DNA of 64,000 bases from a bacterium (GTDB lineage: Bacteria; Planctomycetota; Planctomycetia; Planctomycetales; Planctomycetaceae), in assembly GCA_016125225.1 (NCBI GenBank), contig WGME01000005.1, positions 62,001 through 126,000 on the forward strand. Reading direction: 5' to 3'. Positions 8,901-17,205 of the stretch are shown in pieces. The notes under the pieces were generated by a model. It was not told the origin of the DNA. It saw nothing but the letters and a program-made list of their open reading frames with translations, and did no database searches. The translations under genes and the position numbers were made by a program. The stretch's first letter is position 1, and every line of letters begins with the position of its first letter.

Positions 8901-9838
8901 CCGTGGGCACGCGTTTAGTGGAGACGTCACGGGAGGTTTTGGGACTGATCTATCCCGAGGCTCCTGGCAATCCGCAGGCCAGCGCCGGCGACAATCACAT
9001 GATCCTCTCCTGGCAACCGCCCCAGGCCGACGGGGGCGCGCCCGTGACGGACTACGCCGTCGAATACAAACGCCATTCCGAGTCCTCGTATGCGACATGG
9101 GTCGACGGAGTGAGCACCGGCACCTCCGCGACTGTCAACGGGCTGGTCGCTGGCACGCTGTATGACTTCCGGATCACGGCCATCAACGCCCAGGGATCCG
9201 GCGCATCGGTCTTGCTCAGCGCCACGACGACGGGCACGGGCGTGTCTTTGCTGCCAACGACGGTCAGCCTCGCATCGTCACGGAATCCCTCTTCGGAGGG
9301 GGAGGCCCTCACTCTCACCGCGATTCTGACACCCTCGGCGGCCACCGGGACGGTGCTGTTCCAGGATGGCCTGCTCGCTCTCGGTTCAGCCCTGATCGGT
9401 CAGGGCTCCGGAAGCCTGACCCTGTCGTTGCTGTCGGTGGGCACGCATGCTCTGACAGCGGTCTACGCCGGCAATTCGACCTATTCCGGCAGCGTCAGCA
9501 ACACGGTGACCCAGGTGGTTCAGGCCGCCAGCAATTCGAGTGCCAGCAGCAGTTCCCCGCGCAGCCCGGCCACTGGCGTGGCTCGTGGCGGCGGACGGGC
9601 GAGAAGCGGCCTTTCTATGGTGCATCCTGCCCGGACCGGCCACGCCTCCGTGGCTGTCGGCAGCCACGCGCCGTCGGCCACCGAGCTGACCTTCGAATTA
9701 CCGATGCTCCTTCAGAAAATGCGGGACCGGCTCGCGGCCCGCATCGAGCGCCGCATTCTCGCACAACCGTCTGTCGCCGCCTTACTGCGTCGGATTCTTG
9801 AGCGTCTGAACGCTCGGATCGCCGCCCGCCGTCCCTGA
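5939..9838 (+). CDS. Secreted multidomain fibronectin-III / SGNH-esterase-like protein
   Basis: About 1299 residues with a signal peptide (MLRFVALVIPSLAVLVLSAL, cut after AQA). In order: a beta-sandwich domain (28-211), FN3 (215-305), FN3 (308-396), a second copy of the beta-sandwich domain (398-578), FN3 (580-669), FN3 (671-764), an SGNH/sialate O-acetylesterase-like domain (766-1003), FN3 (1005-1099), an Ig-like domain (1103-1193) and a basic tail. In the esterase domain GESNSGG gives the nucleophile Ser778, GIND a later block, and DGNH the Asp977-His980 pair. It probably acts outside the cell on acetylated glycans. A tight hairpin at 5910-5925 lies just upstream. Such cargo is unusual in a mobile island. 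Confidence 0.8.
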   Translation: MLRFVALVIPSLAVLVLSALPREAQAATLLQDSFTGTTIDPTQWTEIDPAGLGGTVGSVQQNGILTVANSWVASVWGSTALVSTSTFASGSLQISAKMTRGSDQLLGYGDTNFQSPGTSAFIIDLSGLVYALHWHNGVLVASNTNCGSYTAGATYTLATTGTGFDVYKNAGGGNVLLCSLTTSGHVSGKPVFLQSYGTASTFDDVLVTGPEPDPTPPGPPTGVTAAAGDTQATVSFSPPANNGWSAITTYTVTSSPGGFTATGSTSPITVTGLTNGVVYTLTVTATNAAGTSSGSSASNAVTPAVPTAPQPPTGVTATAGNAQATVRFSAPTNSGGAAITFYTVTSSPGGITATGATSPLTVTGLTNGVPYTFTVTASNAVGASTGSAASSAVTPMVPQVLFQDAFTGTTIDSSQWNVIDPAGTNIVQNGTLSVSHSYSGGAWGQTALASKATFRRSGLAISARLTRSSALLLGYGDYNFQSVGTQAYVLDLYGSSLVLLHFHNGSTVASKYCESYTAGATYTLATTGTGFDVYKNTGSGPVLQCGLTTPATMTDKPLFLQEEIGPGFVDDILVVGSLGVPNAPSGVTATAGNAQATVSFSAPTNDGGSAITFYTVTSSPGGFTATGATSPITVTGLTNGVPYTFTVTASNAVGTSTGSAASSAVTPNVPVTPDQVTGLVATGTNQQVLLGWEAPEDHGFTVTDYLLEYRTGGAGSWTTVADGVSTAVKAIVRGLVNSENYDFRVSAVNSVGTGTASTVVMASPRAITQLAFVINGESNSGGIGQNSDATADELAPRSAVQIMNLTSGLFDFEDLDIGANNLRDHAGLEGYYANSHGFELYLANAVEGHALPGFEQVYLVKTGQGGSTISQWNVGGTYWTKFLQRTAAAKAQLDDPTWVVWFSLGINDQIAGTPTSTFKANLIAHLQRIQADLPGAVIIMTGFEAMGYTAYTAALREVAAVEPNVFIIDTTAAALRDGNHWSYAGLKTVGTRLVETSREVLGLIYPEAPGNPQASAGDNHMILSWQPPQADGGAPVTDYAVEYKRHSESSYATWVDGVSTGTSATVNGLVAGTLYDFRITAINAQGSGASVLLSATTTGTGVSLLPTTVSLASSRNPSSEGEALTLTAILTPSAATGTVLFQDGLLALGSALIGQGSGSLTLSLLSVGTHALTAVYAGNSTYSGSVSNTVTQVVQAASNSSASSSSPRSPATGVARGGGRARSGLSMVHPARTGHASVAVGSHAPSATELTFELPMLLQKMRDRLAARIERRILAQPSVAALLRRILERLNARIAARRP

Positions 9839-9839
9839 G

Positions 9840-10382
9840 ATGCTCCGCCGCGCTGCTGTCCCACCGGCGAGGCCCGACATACCGGCGGACCGCTTGCAGA
9901 CGACCGTGGACGAACTGTCGCAAAACGTTCGGATACTGACGGACATCGTCGCCCAGATTCGGGAAGACCTGAGTTGGCTCACCCGCAATGGAGTGCCGCA
10001 TCAGCCGCTGCATGTGCTGGTGCATTCGATCCCCAAAGTGTCCGAGGCAAAGCCCGAATCCGTTCAGCTCTCGGTCTTCGCTCCGCCGAACCCGGACCCG
10101 ACCGTCGCCTTGACCGACGACCAGCAGCGGTCAAGCGTCATTGACCAGCTCGTCGAGCAGTTGTCCGTCCCACTGGGCGAACTGGCTCAGGAACAACTGA
10201 ATGCCTTGCTGGGGATCATGGATCACGCCCACCGCGAAATCCTGACGGCGATCCATAGCCCTTCCACGGCCAGCAGCAAACCGAAATCCAAACAGGGGAA
10301 AGAATCACGCCAGCGATCGAAGTTGAAGCCTGCACCTGTCGAAGCGACCGATCCACCGCCATCGGCCGGTCAGCTGTTCTAA
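9840..10382 (+). CDS. Hypothetical protein with helical coiled-coil-like N-terminus
   Basis: A 180-residue protein starting one base after the stop of the secreted protein. Residues 15-55 look helical (DRLQTTVDELSQNVRILTDI), the middle is acidic, then a helix of QLVEQLSVPLGELAQ type, and the tail is lysine-rich and disordered (KPKSKQGKESRQRSK). Eight bases separate it from the methylase-like gene that follows. No family is recognised; it may be a partner of that protein. Confidence 0.55.
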   Translation: MLRRAAVPPARPDIPADRLQTTVDELSQNVRILTDIVAQIREDLSWLTRNGVPHQPLHVLVHSIPKVSEAKPESVQLSVFAPPNPDPTVALTDDQQRSSVIDQLVEQLSVPLGELAQEQLNALLGIMDHAHREILTAIHSPSTASSKPKSKQGKESRQRSKLKPAPVEATDPPPSAGQLF

Positions 10383-10389
10383 TTCCCGT

Positions 10390-11250
10390 ATGGCCAAGGA
10401 GTTCTTCCAGTATCCCGAAACGGCTCCACTCTTTGATCTCCTGGAAGAGGTCACCCGTCGTAGCGGCGTCAGCCGGGCCATCGCCTTTGAGGATTTTCTG
10501 ACCATGAGCGTGTGTGCCCTGTCGGGCGGCCGGATGGAAGATCTCTATCTGCAGAACGTAGCCAAGCATACGGCTGGCAAACCGGGCAAGCGAGGCTGCG
10601 ATACGCTGGCCCGGATGTTCGCTCAATTAGTTGTCGTGATGGAGCAGGACACGCGGGAACAAATGAAAGACATCCTCGGCGACCTCTTTCAGGGCAGCAT
10701 TTCCTATGGAGAGCACGGGCTCTATCTGACGCCAATGCCGATCTGTGAATTGATGACACAGCTGACGGTGGGTGTCTCGTCCTCAGCGGATCAGCCAGAA
10801 ATCTCGGCAGATGATGCCCCGCCGGGACACTCTGAACCAATTTCGGACGCAGCCGCCCCCGACCCGATTTCAGACCTGTCACCGCGCCGTGTTCACGACC
10901 CATGTTGTGGCTCAGGTCGGATGCTGCTTGCCGCCGCACAGAATCATCGCCACTGGGAATTCGTCGGCCAGGATGTCGACCTGCGCTGTGTCCGGATCAC
11001 GACGTTGAATCTCGCCTTCCGTAATCTCTACGGCTATGTCATCCACGGCAACACGCTGGCAGTCGAGCAGAAACTCATCTATCGCACCGGCTTCGACGGC
11101 AGGGGATTCGTGCGTGAGATCCCGCTGACTGCGTGTCCGCCGGCCGTGCAAGCCGAAGTGCGACAGACGGCAGCGCCGCCGATGGACTCCGATGAGATTG
11201 AATCGGTGCCTGACAATAAGCGGCCGCAAGGCCAATTGCGGTTGTTCTGA
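10390..11250 (+). CDS. N-6 DNA methylase-like protein lacking an NPPY motif
   Basis: A 286-residue protein of the HsdM-like fold. The N-terminal helical region (FFQYPETAPLFDLLEEV) is followed by HGLYLTPMPICELM and the SAM-binding motif DPCCGSGRMLLAA (about residue 170), then an acidic residue in FVGQDVDLRC. The expected catalytic [DN]PPY/F motif is not seen: where it should follow, the chain reads VIHGNTLAVEQK. It therefore may bind SAM without methylating DNA, or may need a partner. It is known as a family to travel on plasmids and integrative elements. The C-terminus ends GQLRLF. Confidence 0.7.
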   Translation: MAKEFFQYPETAPLFDLLEEVTRRSGVSRAIAFEDFLTMSVCALSGGRMEDLYLQNVAKHTAGKPGKRGCDTLARMFAQLVVVMEQDTREQMKDILGDLFQGSISYGEHGLYLTPMPICELMTQLTVGVSSSADQPEISADDAPPGHSEPISDAAAPDPISDLSPRRVHDPCCGSGRMLLAAAQNHRHWEFVGQDVDLRCVRITTLNLAFRNLYGYVIHGNTLAVEQKLIYRTGFDGRGFVREIPLTACPPAVQAEVRQTAAPPMDSDEIESVPDNKRPQGQLRLF

Positions 11251-11290
11251 CCATGATCCCGTCAACCAACAGAACCTCTTCAGCCGGATT

Positions 11291-11364
11291 CGCAATCGAA
11301 TCTCGATTGCGCCACGCAGGATCGTCGCTCACCATCGGACGTGGTCTGTCCCAATGGACAGACC
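11291..11364 (+). promoter_or_regulatory. Two perfect hairpins before the DUF932 gene
   Basis: The 163-base gap before the DUF932 gene contains CGCAATCG/CGATTGCG (11291-11298, 11304-11311) and GGTCTGTCC/GGACAGACC with a CAAT loop (11343-11364). Neither is followed by a T-run. They could be an operator, a leader structure or part of an origin. Confidence 0.4.
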
Positions 11365-11413
11365 GTTCGAGTGACCGTTCCTTCAATCCGCCATCTGACC
11401 AGGAGACCGAATC

Positions 11414-12439
11414 GTGACCACGTTGACCCGCGCCCATCGTGAACTCTTCCGCCGCACGGCTGACGAGTGTTACAGCTCGCTCGACACCCTGCAGCAGGCC
11501 GTTCAGGAACGCCATCGCCAATCACAGGATCGCTGGCAGCCGCCGCAGCTGCTGACGCCGATCACCTACGGCAATCGTCTCGATCTGACCATTGGCGGCG
11601 ACGGCGACTATGCCATGAACGACTGGAGTTTCTCGCAGTTGTGCCGACTGGCGGGTGTCAATCGCGACACCATCAACCGGCTGAGTCCGGAAACCGCTAG
11701 CCAGGCCTTTCGCGAGACGTTGCCCTCGGCCGAGAAACCGCTGCAACTGCTGACGACCGAGAATACGGTCCGCTCCATTCACGGGGTGGCTTACACTCGG
11801 TTGTGGGACAGCGAACTGGTGGCCACGGTCCGCGAGTACGCCACCGACTTCCAGCCGCCGCAGAACGCGTTCAATGATGCCACCGGTCTGTATGCGGGAG
11901 AGCAGGACATGTTCTTATTCCTGATTGATCCCGTCGGCTGGATCGAAATCGGCGGCGAAGCCTTCGCACCGGGGTTCTTCGCCTGGAACAGCGAAGTCGG
12001 CCGCAGGTCGCTGGGTCTATCGACGTTCTGGTTCCAGAAGATCTGCCAGAACCACATCGTCTGGGACGCGATCGATGTTGTCGAGTTCACCCGCAAGCAC
12101 ACGGCGAGTGTGCGGGACTCGCTCAACACGGTTCGATCCTCAATCGAATCGCTGGTGAAAAAGAGGGACGAACGCCGCGATAGCTTTGCCCGTGTGCTGC
12201 GAAACGCCGTCACGACGAAACTAGGCGACACCGCCGAAGACGTCGAGAAGGTGCTCGCCAAACAGGGGATCGGCCGTCAACTGGCCCGCGAAGCTCTCAA
12301 ATTGGCCCAGGAGAGGGGCGCGTTCACGATCTGGACGCTGGTCGATGCGCTGACCCGGCTATCAGGCCAACTGGTCTATGCCGGCGATCGGCTGGAAGCC
12401 GATCAGAAAGCCGCCAGTCTGCTGGCGTTGGCAGCGTGA
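11414..12439 (+). CDS. DUF932-family plasmid/phage-type protein
   Basis: A 341-residue protein with the DUF932 pattern: AMNDWSFSQLCRLAGVNRDTIN, then LLTTENTVRSIHGVAYTRLWD, GEQDMFLFLID and GEAFAPGFFAWNSEVGRRSL, a beta-rich core, with helices at the end. The family is a hallmark of plasmids, phages and integrative elements and of unknown biochemical role. A GTG start is used because AGGAG lies eight bases upstream. It ends in a 9-bp inverted repeat. Confidence 0.85.
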   Translation: MTTLTRAHRELFRRTADECYSSLDTLQQAVQERHRQSQDRWQPPQLLTPITYGNRLDLTIGGDGDYAMNDWSFSQLCRLAGVNRDTINRLSPETASQAFRETLPSAEKPLQLLTTENTVRSIHGVAYTRLWDSELVATVREYATDFQPPQNAFNDATGLYAGEQDMFLFLIDPVGWIEIGGEAFAPGFFAWNSEVGRRSLGLSTFWFQKICQNHIVWDAIDVVEFTRKHTASVRDSLNTVRSSIESLVKKRDERRDSFARVLRNAVTTKLGDTAEDVEKVLAKQGIGRQLAREALKLAQERGAFTIWTLVDALTRLSGQLVYAGDRLEADQKAASLLALAA

Positions 12440-12457
12440 AGGGATCGTTGCTCGATT

Positions 12458-12488
12458 CCAGCCCTGTGTCATGACGATGCAGGGCTGG
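12458..12488. terminator. 9-bp bidirectional hairpin between convergent genes
   Basis: Perfect arms CCAGCCCTG (12458-12466) and CAGGGCTGG (12480-12488), between the plus-strand DUF932 gene and the convergent minus-strand STAND-like gene. It is only 20 bases before the latter's stop. The tail TTCT is short, so termination may be partial. Confidence 0.6.
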
Positions 12489-12509
12489 TTCTCGATACGC
12501 TGTCGGCTT

Positions 12510-15500
12510 TCATGACAGAGTTCTATACCTGACCGCGAACGCCGCCCCTTCGACCTTAATGTCGGTGGCGTCATTGCCAAATTCCCTCTGATAGTCGAGG
12601 AGATCAAGAACGTCCGTGCGATCTCCACATTCAACCACTATCTTCGCTACAGCGTTAAGGCGATCTGGTGTCGGATTTGCCATGAACCACTTTCGAACAG
12701 CCACGCGAAGCCGTTCTCGCGATTCGCCTCTTGCAGTTGCGTAATGACACCACCTCCAAATCACTCCATTATCGCTCTCTGCACCATCTAGAGTTTCGAC
12801 CAAGTCATCATCCGTTGGAAAATGTATTCGTTGCAAGCGCACAATATATGATTCGTTACCTTGGGATCGCTGCGCCTCCACTCTAATTTTGATCTCATTC
12901 AATACCACCTTATCAAGAACCTTGCTACCATTGTGTGCAGCAAGCCATTCCGCAATATCCATCAGTCCCGCGTCAGGTAGGTGGGACACGTAAGGTATGA
13001 GCGAGTCTATTTGCTCGAACGTGATCTGCTCTTTGAGCCCCTGTGAACTAAATCCAAACGCGTGACCTAAATGTTCAAAGGGCTTCCACTCTGAAGGTGC
13101 CTCCACAAATGCTTTCTCACAGGCTGATCCAAGCAACCTATCGCCAAAATATAACGCTGTCTGAAATAACTGCCGACTGCATTTTAGCGATGTCCAATGC
13201 TTATGGAGCAGAGTTACCGCTACTTCGCGTGGTATACAGCGCAGCACTGACGAGAAAATATAGTGCTCATCTAAATTGCCACCTGAGAAATCCGCTGGAG
13301 TCATGAGGCTCAGCTCAGCTAATGCTGCATCCAAGGCACCGAACATTCGATCGTCCCAGACGTTCGGCACAATTGTCCACCAATACTTGTCCTTGAGCAG
13401 AGCGTCAAGAAGAGACTCGATGCATGACCGATCGCCAAGTCTTGCCCTTCTCCATAGCACGGTCTTCGACTCAAGCAGCTCAGCCGGGAGCTGCAGCAAC
13501 TCATCTACGGAAACCGTTGTTGCAACCCAAGAGCATAACAGGCTGTTCTGTTCAGACTCGTTCGTGGCCTCTTTCCAGCGTGAAAGGATAGCTGCTCGTG
13601 ACTCGTTTGAGAGTTGCTTACCTTTATGTTGAAGAGGATCCCATTGCGATCGCTGTTGATGGACCCAGAAGTTAAACGTGTTGGCTCCCTTCTCCTTTCG
13701 TTCCATCTGTGCAATCTCACTGGCTACAAATGCAACAGCAGCAGGGTGGTCGATTTCGCCTAACAACTGCGTGAGGCACCAGGACAAGCGACCGTCAGAT
13801 ATCGCCTTAGAAACGAAGTAAATTACCACACCATGACTCACGCCGTGCCGCATACTCCATTTTAACTCAGTTAGGAACCGCGTGCGTTGCGATGCCCCAT
13901 GCTCGTCGGCGTCATCAGACAGTGACGCCCACGACTCGAGTAGCGGCTCCAGCGTCTCTTCCGGTTCTACAGAGCATCGAATTGATGCCCATAGAGCCTC
14001 TACGAGACAGTCAGCGACCTTGTGGTGTTCCCAAGCTCGCAGCACTGGCACCGCCAATGAAGGTTCCCCGAGATATCCGGCAAGTACAAACGCGGCATGA
14101 AGTTCGCGTTCTGAAAGTTGGCCGCGATTCAGGTCGGCAGCCAACTTTGCGCAAAGCGACGAGCAGTGTGAACGCTTCGCTTCTGCAATTGTGTCTTCAA
14201 CATAAGGCGCGTGTATGCTTGGGTAGAAATCTCGGTTCGCCACGAAATATTTTCCCCATTCAGCATCACCGTTGACCAATCGAGCTCCACTGAAGCGATG
14301 ATCTTCCTTGTTGAACTCAGTAACTTCCAGCACTAAATGGCTCCTAACCGCTCTTAGTATCTCTGCAGCGGCATAAATGACTTGAGATGGCACATTTTCG
14401 TCAGCTACAGCACTCGACAACCAATGCTTTCCGCACTGCACTAGCTGCTTTGCGAATACAGAGTTGCTATCAGCCACGTGTCGAAGGCTCCGAAGCACGG
14501 CTAATGGAGCACATTCTGTCAGCCTAGGGACGATTGACACATCTGTTTTAGACACAAGAACGCGTGCTACGGACGCAGTGAAGTACGGATCGGCGAGGAT
14601 GTCGTAATGGCGCTCAATGTCGCGCAAACATTCTGCGAGTGACTTTGCAATCACCGTCTCCAGCAAGCGATCATGCCGGAAGGTAAATCTACTGTCTTCG
14701 TCTCGATTCACAACACGGCACAGACCGCCCCTGACGCAAAGCTGCCTAATCGCAGCAAGCTGTGTCTGATCGAGCCATTGCGCGAGTGTAGTCCATTGGG
14801 GATACAAGTCTCGCTCAGTGATCATTCTGGAGGCAATGGTGGTGAGAGCTGACTGAAAATCTCCAGGCAGGTGAGCTCCCTCGGCAGCGCAGTCGTTGAT
14901 CGTCTGTACGATATATGCTTCGATCAATGTGTGAGGTTCAGCATCCAAGTTGTCGGATGGCGAATGGCCATACAGCGTGCCCCACAAGCCGATCAGAATT
15001 GGGTCGAACTCCAGCCGCCGGGTTAGATCAAATGATGCTTGCCGCCCGATGGGGTGCTGAGAGTATGCTTGCAAGCAAGTATGAGCCTCGTCAGCAGTCA
15101 ACGGCTGCGTCGAGAACTCTGAGATAAAGCTGTCGCTGCGGTATTGGGCTGCAATCGAACTCCACAGATGGTTCCATATTGGAAGTACCAAATGCGGAGC
15201 CTTCGCTTCTTGATGTGTATGTCGTGATAGAGACTCGTCCGCCATCGCCTTTCGCATCCAGGAGATGAGTTTGCGGACACACTGTAAGGGAGCAGTCGTA
15301 CGATTTACGTCGTCGACAGCAATGACGAGAGGCACATTGTGCTGAGCTGCGAGTGCTTGCGCAAGCCGACCAGCATCGGAACTCAGGGAAGGAGCCATTG
15401 ATTGCAAGAGTTTAGTTAGCGCCTCATCTAGACTGAGGGACGTAGCTGCCGTTTCTGCGGGGAGCCAGAGTCCAATGCCATTCTTGCTCAACACTTCCGA

Positions 15501-16277
15501 GAGCATGTGGTAGCAGGCCACACTCTTTCCACTTCCTGAAGCACCATTCAGAATGATGAGCGATGCCCAACTGCTCAGTGAGTGAGTACGAAGCCGAGTG
15601 GTCGTGGCAGAGCCAATGATCGTGTTTGTGGAGCAGAACAGTTCGAACGAATAAGATGATAGATTGGCAGTTGCCAAAGCGCGCAATAGGGAAAGGGATA
15701 GCAAGTCGGCTGAAATACCCAGATGCTCCAGTCGAAGCCACTGCCCTTGAGGCGTTGTGTCCAGATGATCTCGAAAATGGGATCGCGCCAGAAAACGAAC
15801 CTCAACACCGTACTGCGCACCAGCCTCGTATGCCTCTTGCATGATCTCGGCTCTGGGTTGTTTGTTGGTGCAAAATGTAAAGACAAAGGTTGCGTCAGGT
15901 TCGTGCCCTCGGAGCGCCGATGCGAGTCGTGCGGCTTTGATTAGGTCGCCATCGTCCGATGGCTTATAGGACTTACCGGACGAACGAGTGTGATCGAAGA
16001 GCAGCTTTTTGAGAATCTTGTCGGCATGATCAGTTGAGAAGCCTGCCATCACGTAACGGGATGGAGTAATACCGGGTACTCTTGAGAATCCATCCAATGG
16101 GTTCTTAACAGTCTTCCCGTTTGCATTGACGCCCAAGTGCTCAATCCGAGCATAATCGGGGTCGATTTGGCGGAGAACACGCGTGGCAAGAATCTCAAAG
16201 CTGCCGGCATCCGTCATTGATTCTATCGCATCCGCCGTGGTCATGCCGAAGTCCGTAAACGGGAACGTGCATTGCAT
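12510..16277 (-). CDS. Large STAND-like NTPase with nuclease-like N-terminus, candidate defence gene
   Basis: A 1255-residue protein. Residues about 25-190 resemble the Mrr/restriction-endonuclease-like domain found before NTPase domains: IEHLGVNANGKTVKNPLDGF, then FVFTFCTNKQP and RSHFRDHLD. The usual active-site lysine position (YVMAGFST) is not lysine, so nuclease activity is doubtful. A Walker A GASGSGKS (245-252) and a Walker B-like PLVIAVDDVNR (316-326) follow. The remaining 900 residues are helical and repeat-like, as expected for a sensor. Anti-phage STAND proteins of the Avs type share this plan. The gene is visibly more AT-rich than its neighbours (some 60-base stretches are near 43% G+C). 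A later ATG (M12 or M21) could be the start. Phage-defence role is inferred. Confidence 0.7.
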   Translation of the reverse strand: MQCTFPFTDFGMTTADAIESMTDAGSFEILATRVLRQIDPDYARIEHLGVNANGKTVKNPLDGFSRVPGITPSRYVMAGFSTDHADKILKKLLFDHTRSSGKSYKPSDDGDLIKAARLASALRGHEPDATFVFTFCTNKQPRAEIMQEAYEAGAQYGVEVRFLARSHFRDHLDTTPQGQWLRLEHLGISADLLSLSLLRALATANLSSYSFELFCSTNTIIGSATTTRLRTHSLSSWASLIILNGASGSGKSVACYHMLSEVLSKNGIGLWLPAETAATSLSLDEALTKLLQSMAPSLSSDAGRLAQALAAQHNVPLVIAVDDVNRTTAPLQCVRKLISWMRKAMADESLSRHTHQEAKAPHLVLPIWNHLWSSIAAQYRSDSFISEFSTQPLTADEAHTCLQAYSQHPIGRQASFDLTRRLEFDPILIGLWGTLYGHSPSDNLDAEPHTLIEAYIVQTINDCAAEGAHLPGDFQSALTTIASRMITERDLYPQWTTLAQWLDQTQLAAIRQLCVRGGLCRVVNRDEDSRFTFRHDRLLETVIAKSLAECLRDIERHYDILADPYFTASVARVLVSKTDVSIVPRLTECAPLAVLRSLRHVADSNSVFAKQLVQCGKHWLSSAVADENVPSQVIYAAAEILRAVRSHLVLEVTEFNKEDHRFSGARLVNGDAEWGKYFVANRDFYPSIHAPYVEDTIAEAKRSHCSSLCAKLAADLNRGQLSERELHAAFVLAGYLGEPSLAVPVLRAWEHHKVADCLVEALWASIRCSVEPEETLEPLLESWASLSDDADEHGASQRTRFLTELKWSMRHGVSHGVVIYFVSKAISDGRLSWCLTQLLGEIDHPAAVAFVASEIAQMERKEKGANTFNFWVHQQRSQWDPLQHKGKQLSNESRAAILSRWKEATNESEQNSLLCSWVATTVSVDELLQLPAELLESKTVLWRRARLGDRSCIESLLDALLKDKYWWTIVPNVWDDRMFGALDAALAELSLMTPADFSGGNLDEHYIFSSVLRCIPREVAVTLLHKHWTSLKCSRQLFQTALYFGDRLLGSACEKAFVEAPSEWKPFEHLGHAFGFSSQGLKEQITFEQIDSLIPYVSHLPDAGLMDIAEWLAAHNGSKVLDKVVLNEIKIRVEAQRSQGNESYIVRLQRIHFPTDDDLVETLDGAESDNGVIWRWCHYATARGESRERLRVAVRKWFMANPTPDRLNAVAKIVVECGDRTDVLDLLDYQREFGNDATDIKVEGAAFAVRYRTLS

Positions 16278-16288
16278 ACTGCTTCAGA

Positions 16289-16518
16289 TTACTGATCTAT
16301 CTGAATTGAAATCACGGATGTGCCCATAGAAAATGCCTTCCTGGGCCGGCTATGAACCGGATTGTCTGGCGCGGATGCCGTGAGAAACAAGGGAACGTCC
16401 CAGGTACACCCGGCATACGCCATACCGGCGAGGTCGGACCCAGCCACCACGGGGCGAACAGCAAGATCGCAAAGAGGTCGTCCAGTATCGAATCATCCCG
16501 GCGGCGATTGTGTGTCAT
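16289..16518 (-). pseudogene. Frameshifted remnant of a small membrane protein
   Basis: On the minus strand an ATG opens MTHNRRRDDSILDDLFAILL, then FAPWWLG. Shifting frame right after that gives DLAGMAYAGCTWDVPLFLTA and then a stop at 16289. The joined sequence reads like the N-terminus of membrane-anchored proteins with a DDLxxLxxxxPWWxG motif, known in front of restriction-endonuclease-like domains. The rest of such a protein is absent. It lies just upstream of the STAND-like gene, on the same strand. This is a reading across a frameshift, so confidence is low. Confidence 0.35.
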
Positions 16519-16762
16519 CCTGATGCGTGCTTACTTTGTAATCGTTTCCGCTCCCTTTGGCCTGTGCAGACGTATCGTGCAAAAACTTCGGTTACGATGC
16601 AACGATTGAGAGTCCCTGCTCCCAGCATCGCCGTTTTGACAATCACGCGACCAGCAATTGCGCCTGCCTTGATGCTCAGGCACTCTGACCCCATCTGCCA
16701 ACAGTCGGCAGCCGCGATGCCCAACGGCATTGCCCGTTTCACACCAGGGGCAGAGTCAGAGC
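16519..16762. other. Non-coding stretch before the zinc-ribbon gene
   Basis: About 240 bases between the frameshifted remnant and the zinc-ribbon gene, with no frame of protein-like composition. Together with the remnant it forms a gene-poor interval of 485 bases. I see no strong repeat or terminator. Confidence 0.5.
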
Positions 16763-16957
16763 ATGTTGGTCGAACTTCAGGACGGCAAATGCCGCAGTTG
16801 CGGGGGACAACTCGAAATTGTCGGTGCCGATGATGCGGCGCTGGGCGTCGAATGCACGGAATGCGGCGACGGCTACACGGTTGAGCCGGATGCCTTCAAC
16901 GACGGCGGCATCAAGTACTGGCCGGAAGCGATGGTCCAGTTCGTGGAGGAACTTTAA
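16763..16957 (+). CDS. Small zinc-ribbon protein
   Basis: A 64-residue protein with two CxxC pairs (CRSCGG and CTECGDG), so a likely zinc ribbon; the rest is acidic (EPDAFNDGG, FVEEL). ATG at 16763 is preferred to the upstream start in the same frame, because residues before it look non-coding. It overlaps the next gene by one base, so the two are co-transcribed. Such ribbons in mobile islands usually bind nucleic acid or protein. Confidence 0.6.
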   Translation: MLVELQDGKCRSCGGQLEIVGADDAALGVECTECGDGYTVEPDAFNDGGIKYWPEAMVQFVEEL

Positions 16958-17184
16958 TGGACCCCGACACTGCGTTGAAGGAGTTGCTGCTGGCCGTCGA
17001 AGTCGGCGATGTGGACCGGGTTGAGGAACTGGCGGAAGGGCTGCTGAACTGGCTTGAACGAGGCGGTTTTCCGCCGCTGACGATTGGTCCACGCGAACTG
17101 GGCGTCGAATGGCATCGTACGATTGCGACGGCTGCCTGCCAGGCCGCAATCTCCGAATGTGCGAGATTCTGCAGAGGCTCATGA
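16957..17184 (+). CDS. Small helical hypothetical protein
   Basis: A 75-residue protein, mostly helical by appearance (TALKELLLAVEVGDVDRVEE, LLNWLERGG, then WHRTIATAACQAAISEC). Start and stop of adjacent genes overlap (TAATG). A hairpin terminator follows 20 bases later. No family is recognised. The pairing with the zinc-ribbon gene suggests that they act together. Confidence 0.55.
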   Translation: MDPDTALKELLLAVEVGDVDRVEELAEGLLNWLERGGFPPLTIGPRELGVEWHRTIATAACQAAISECARFCRGS

Positions 17185-17205
17185 CTCCGGAATCTCCGCT
17201 CTTGT

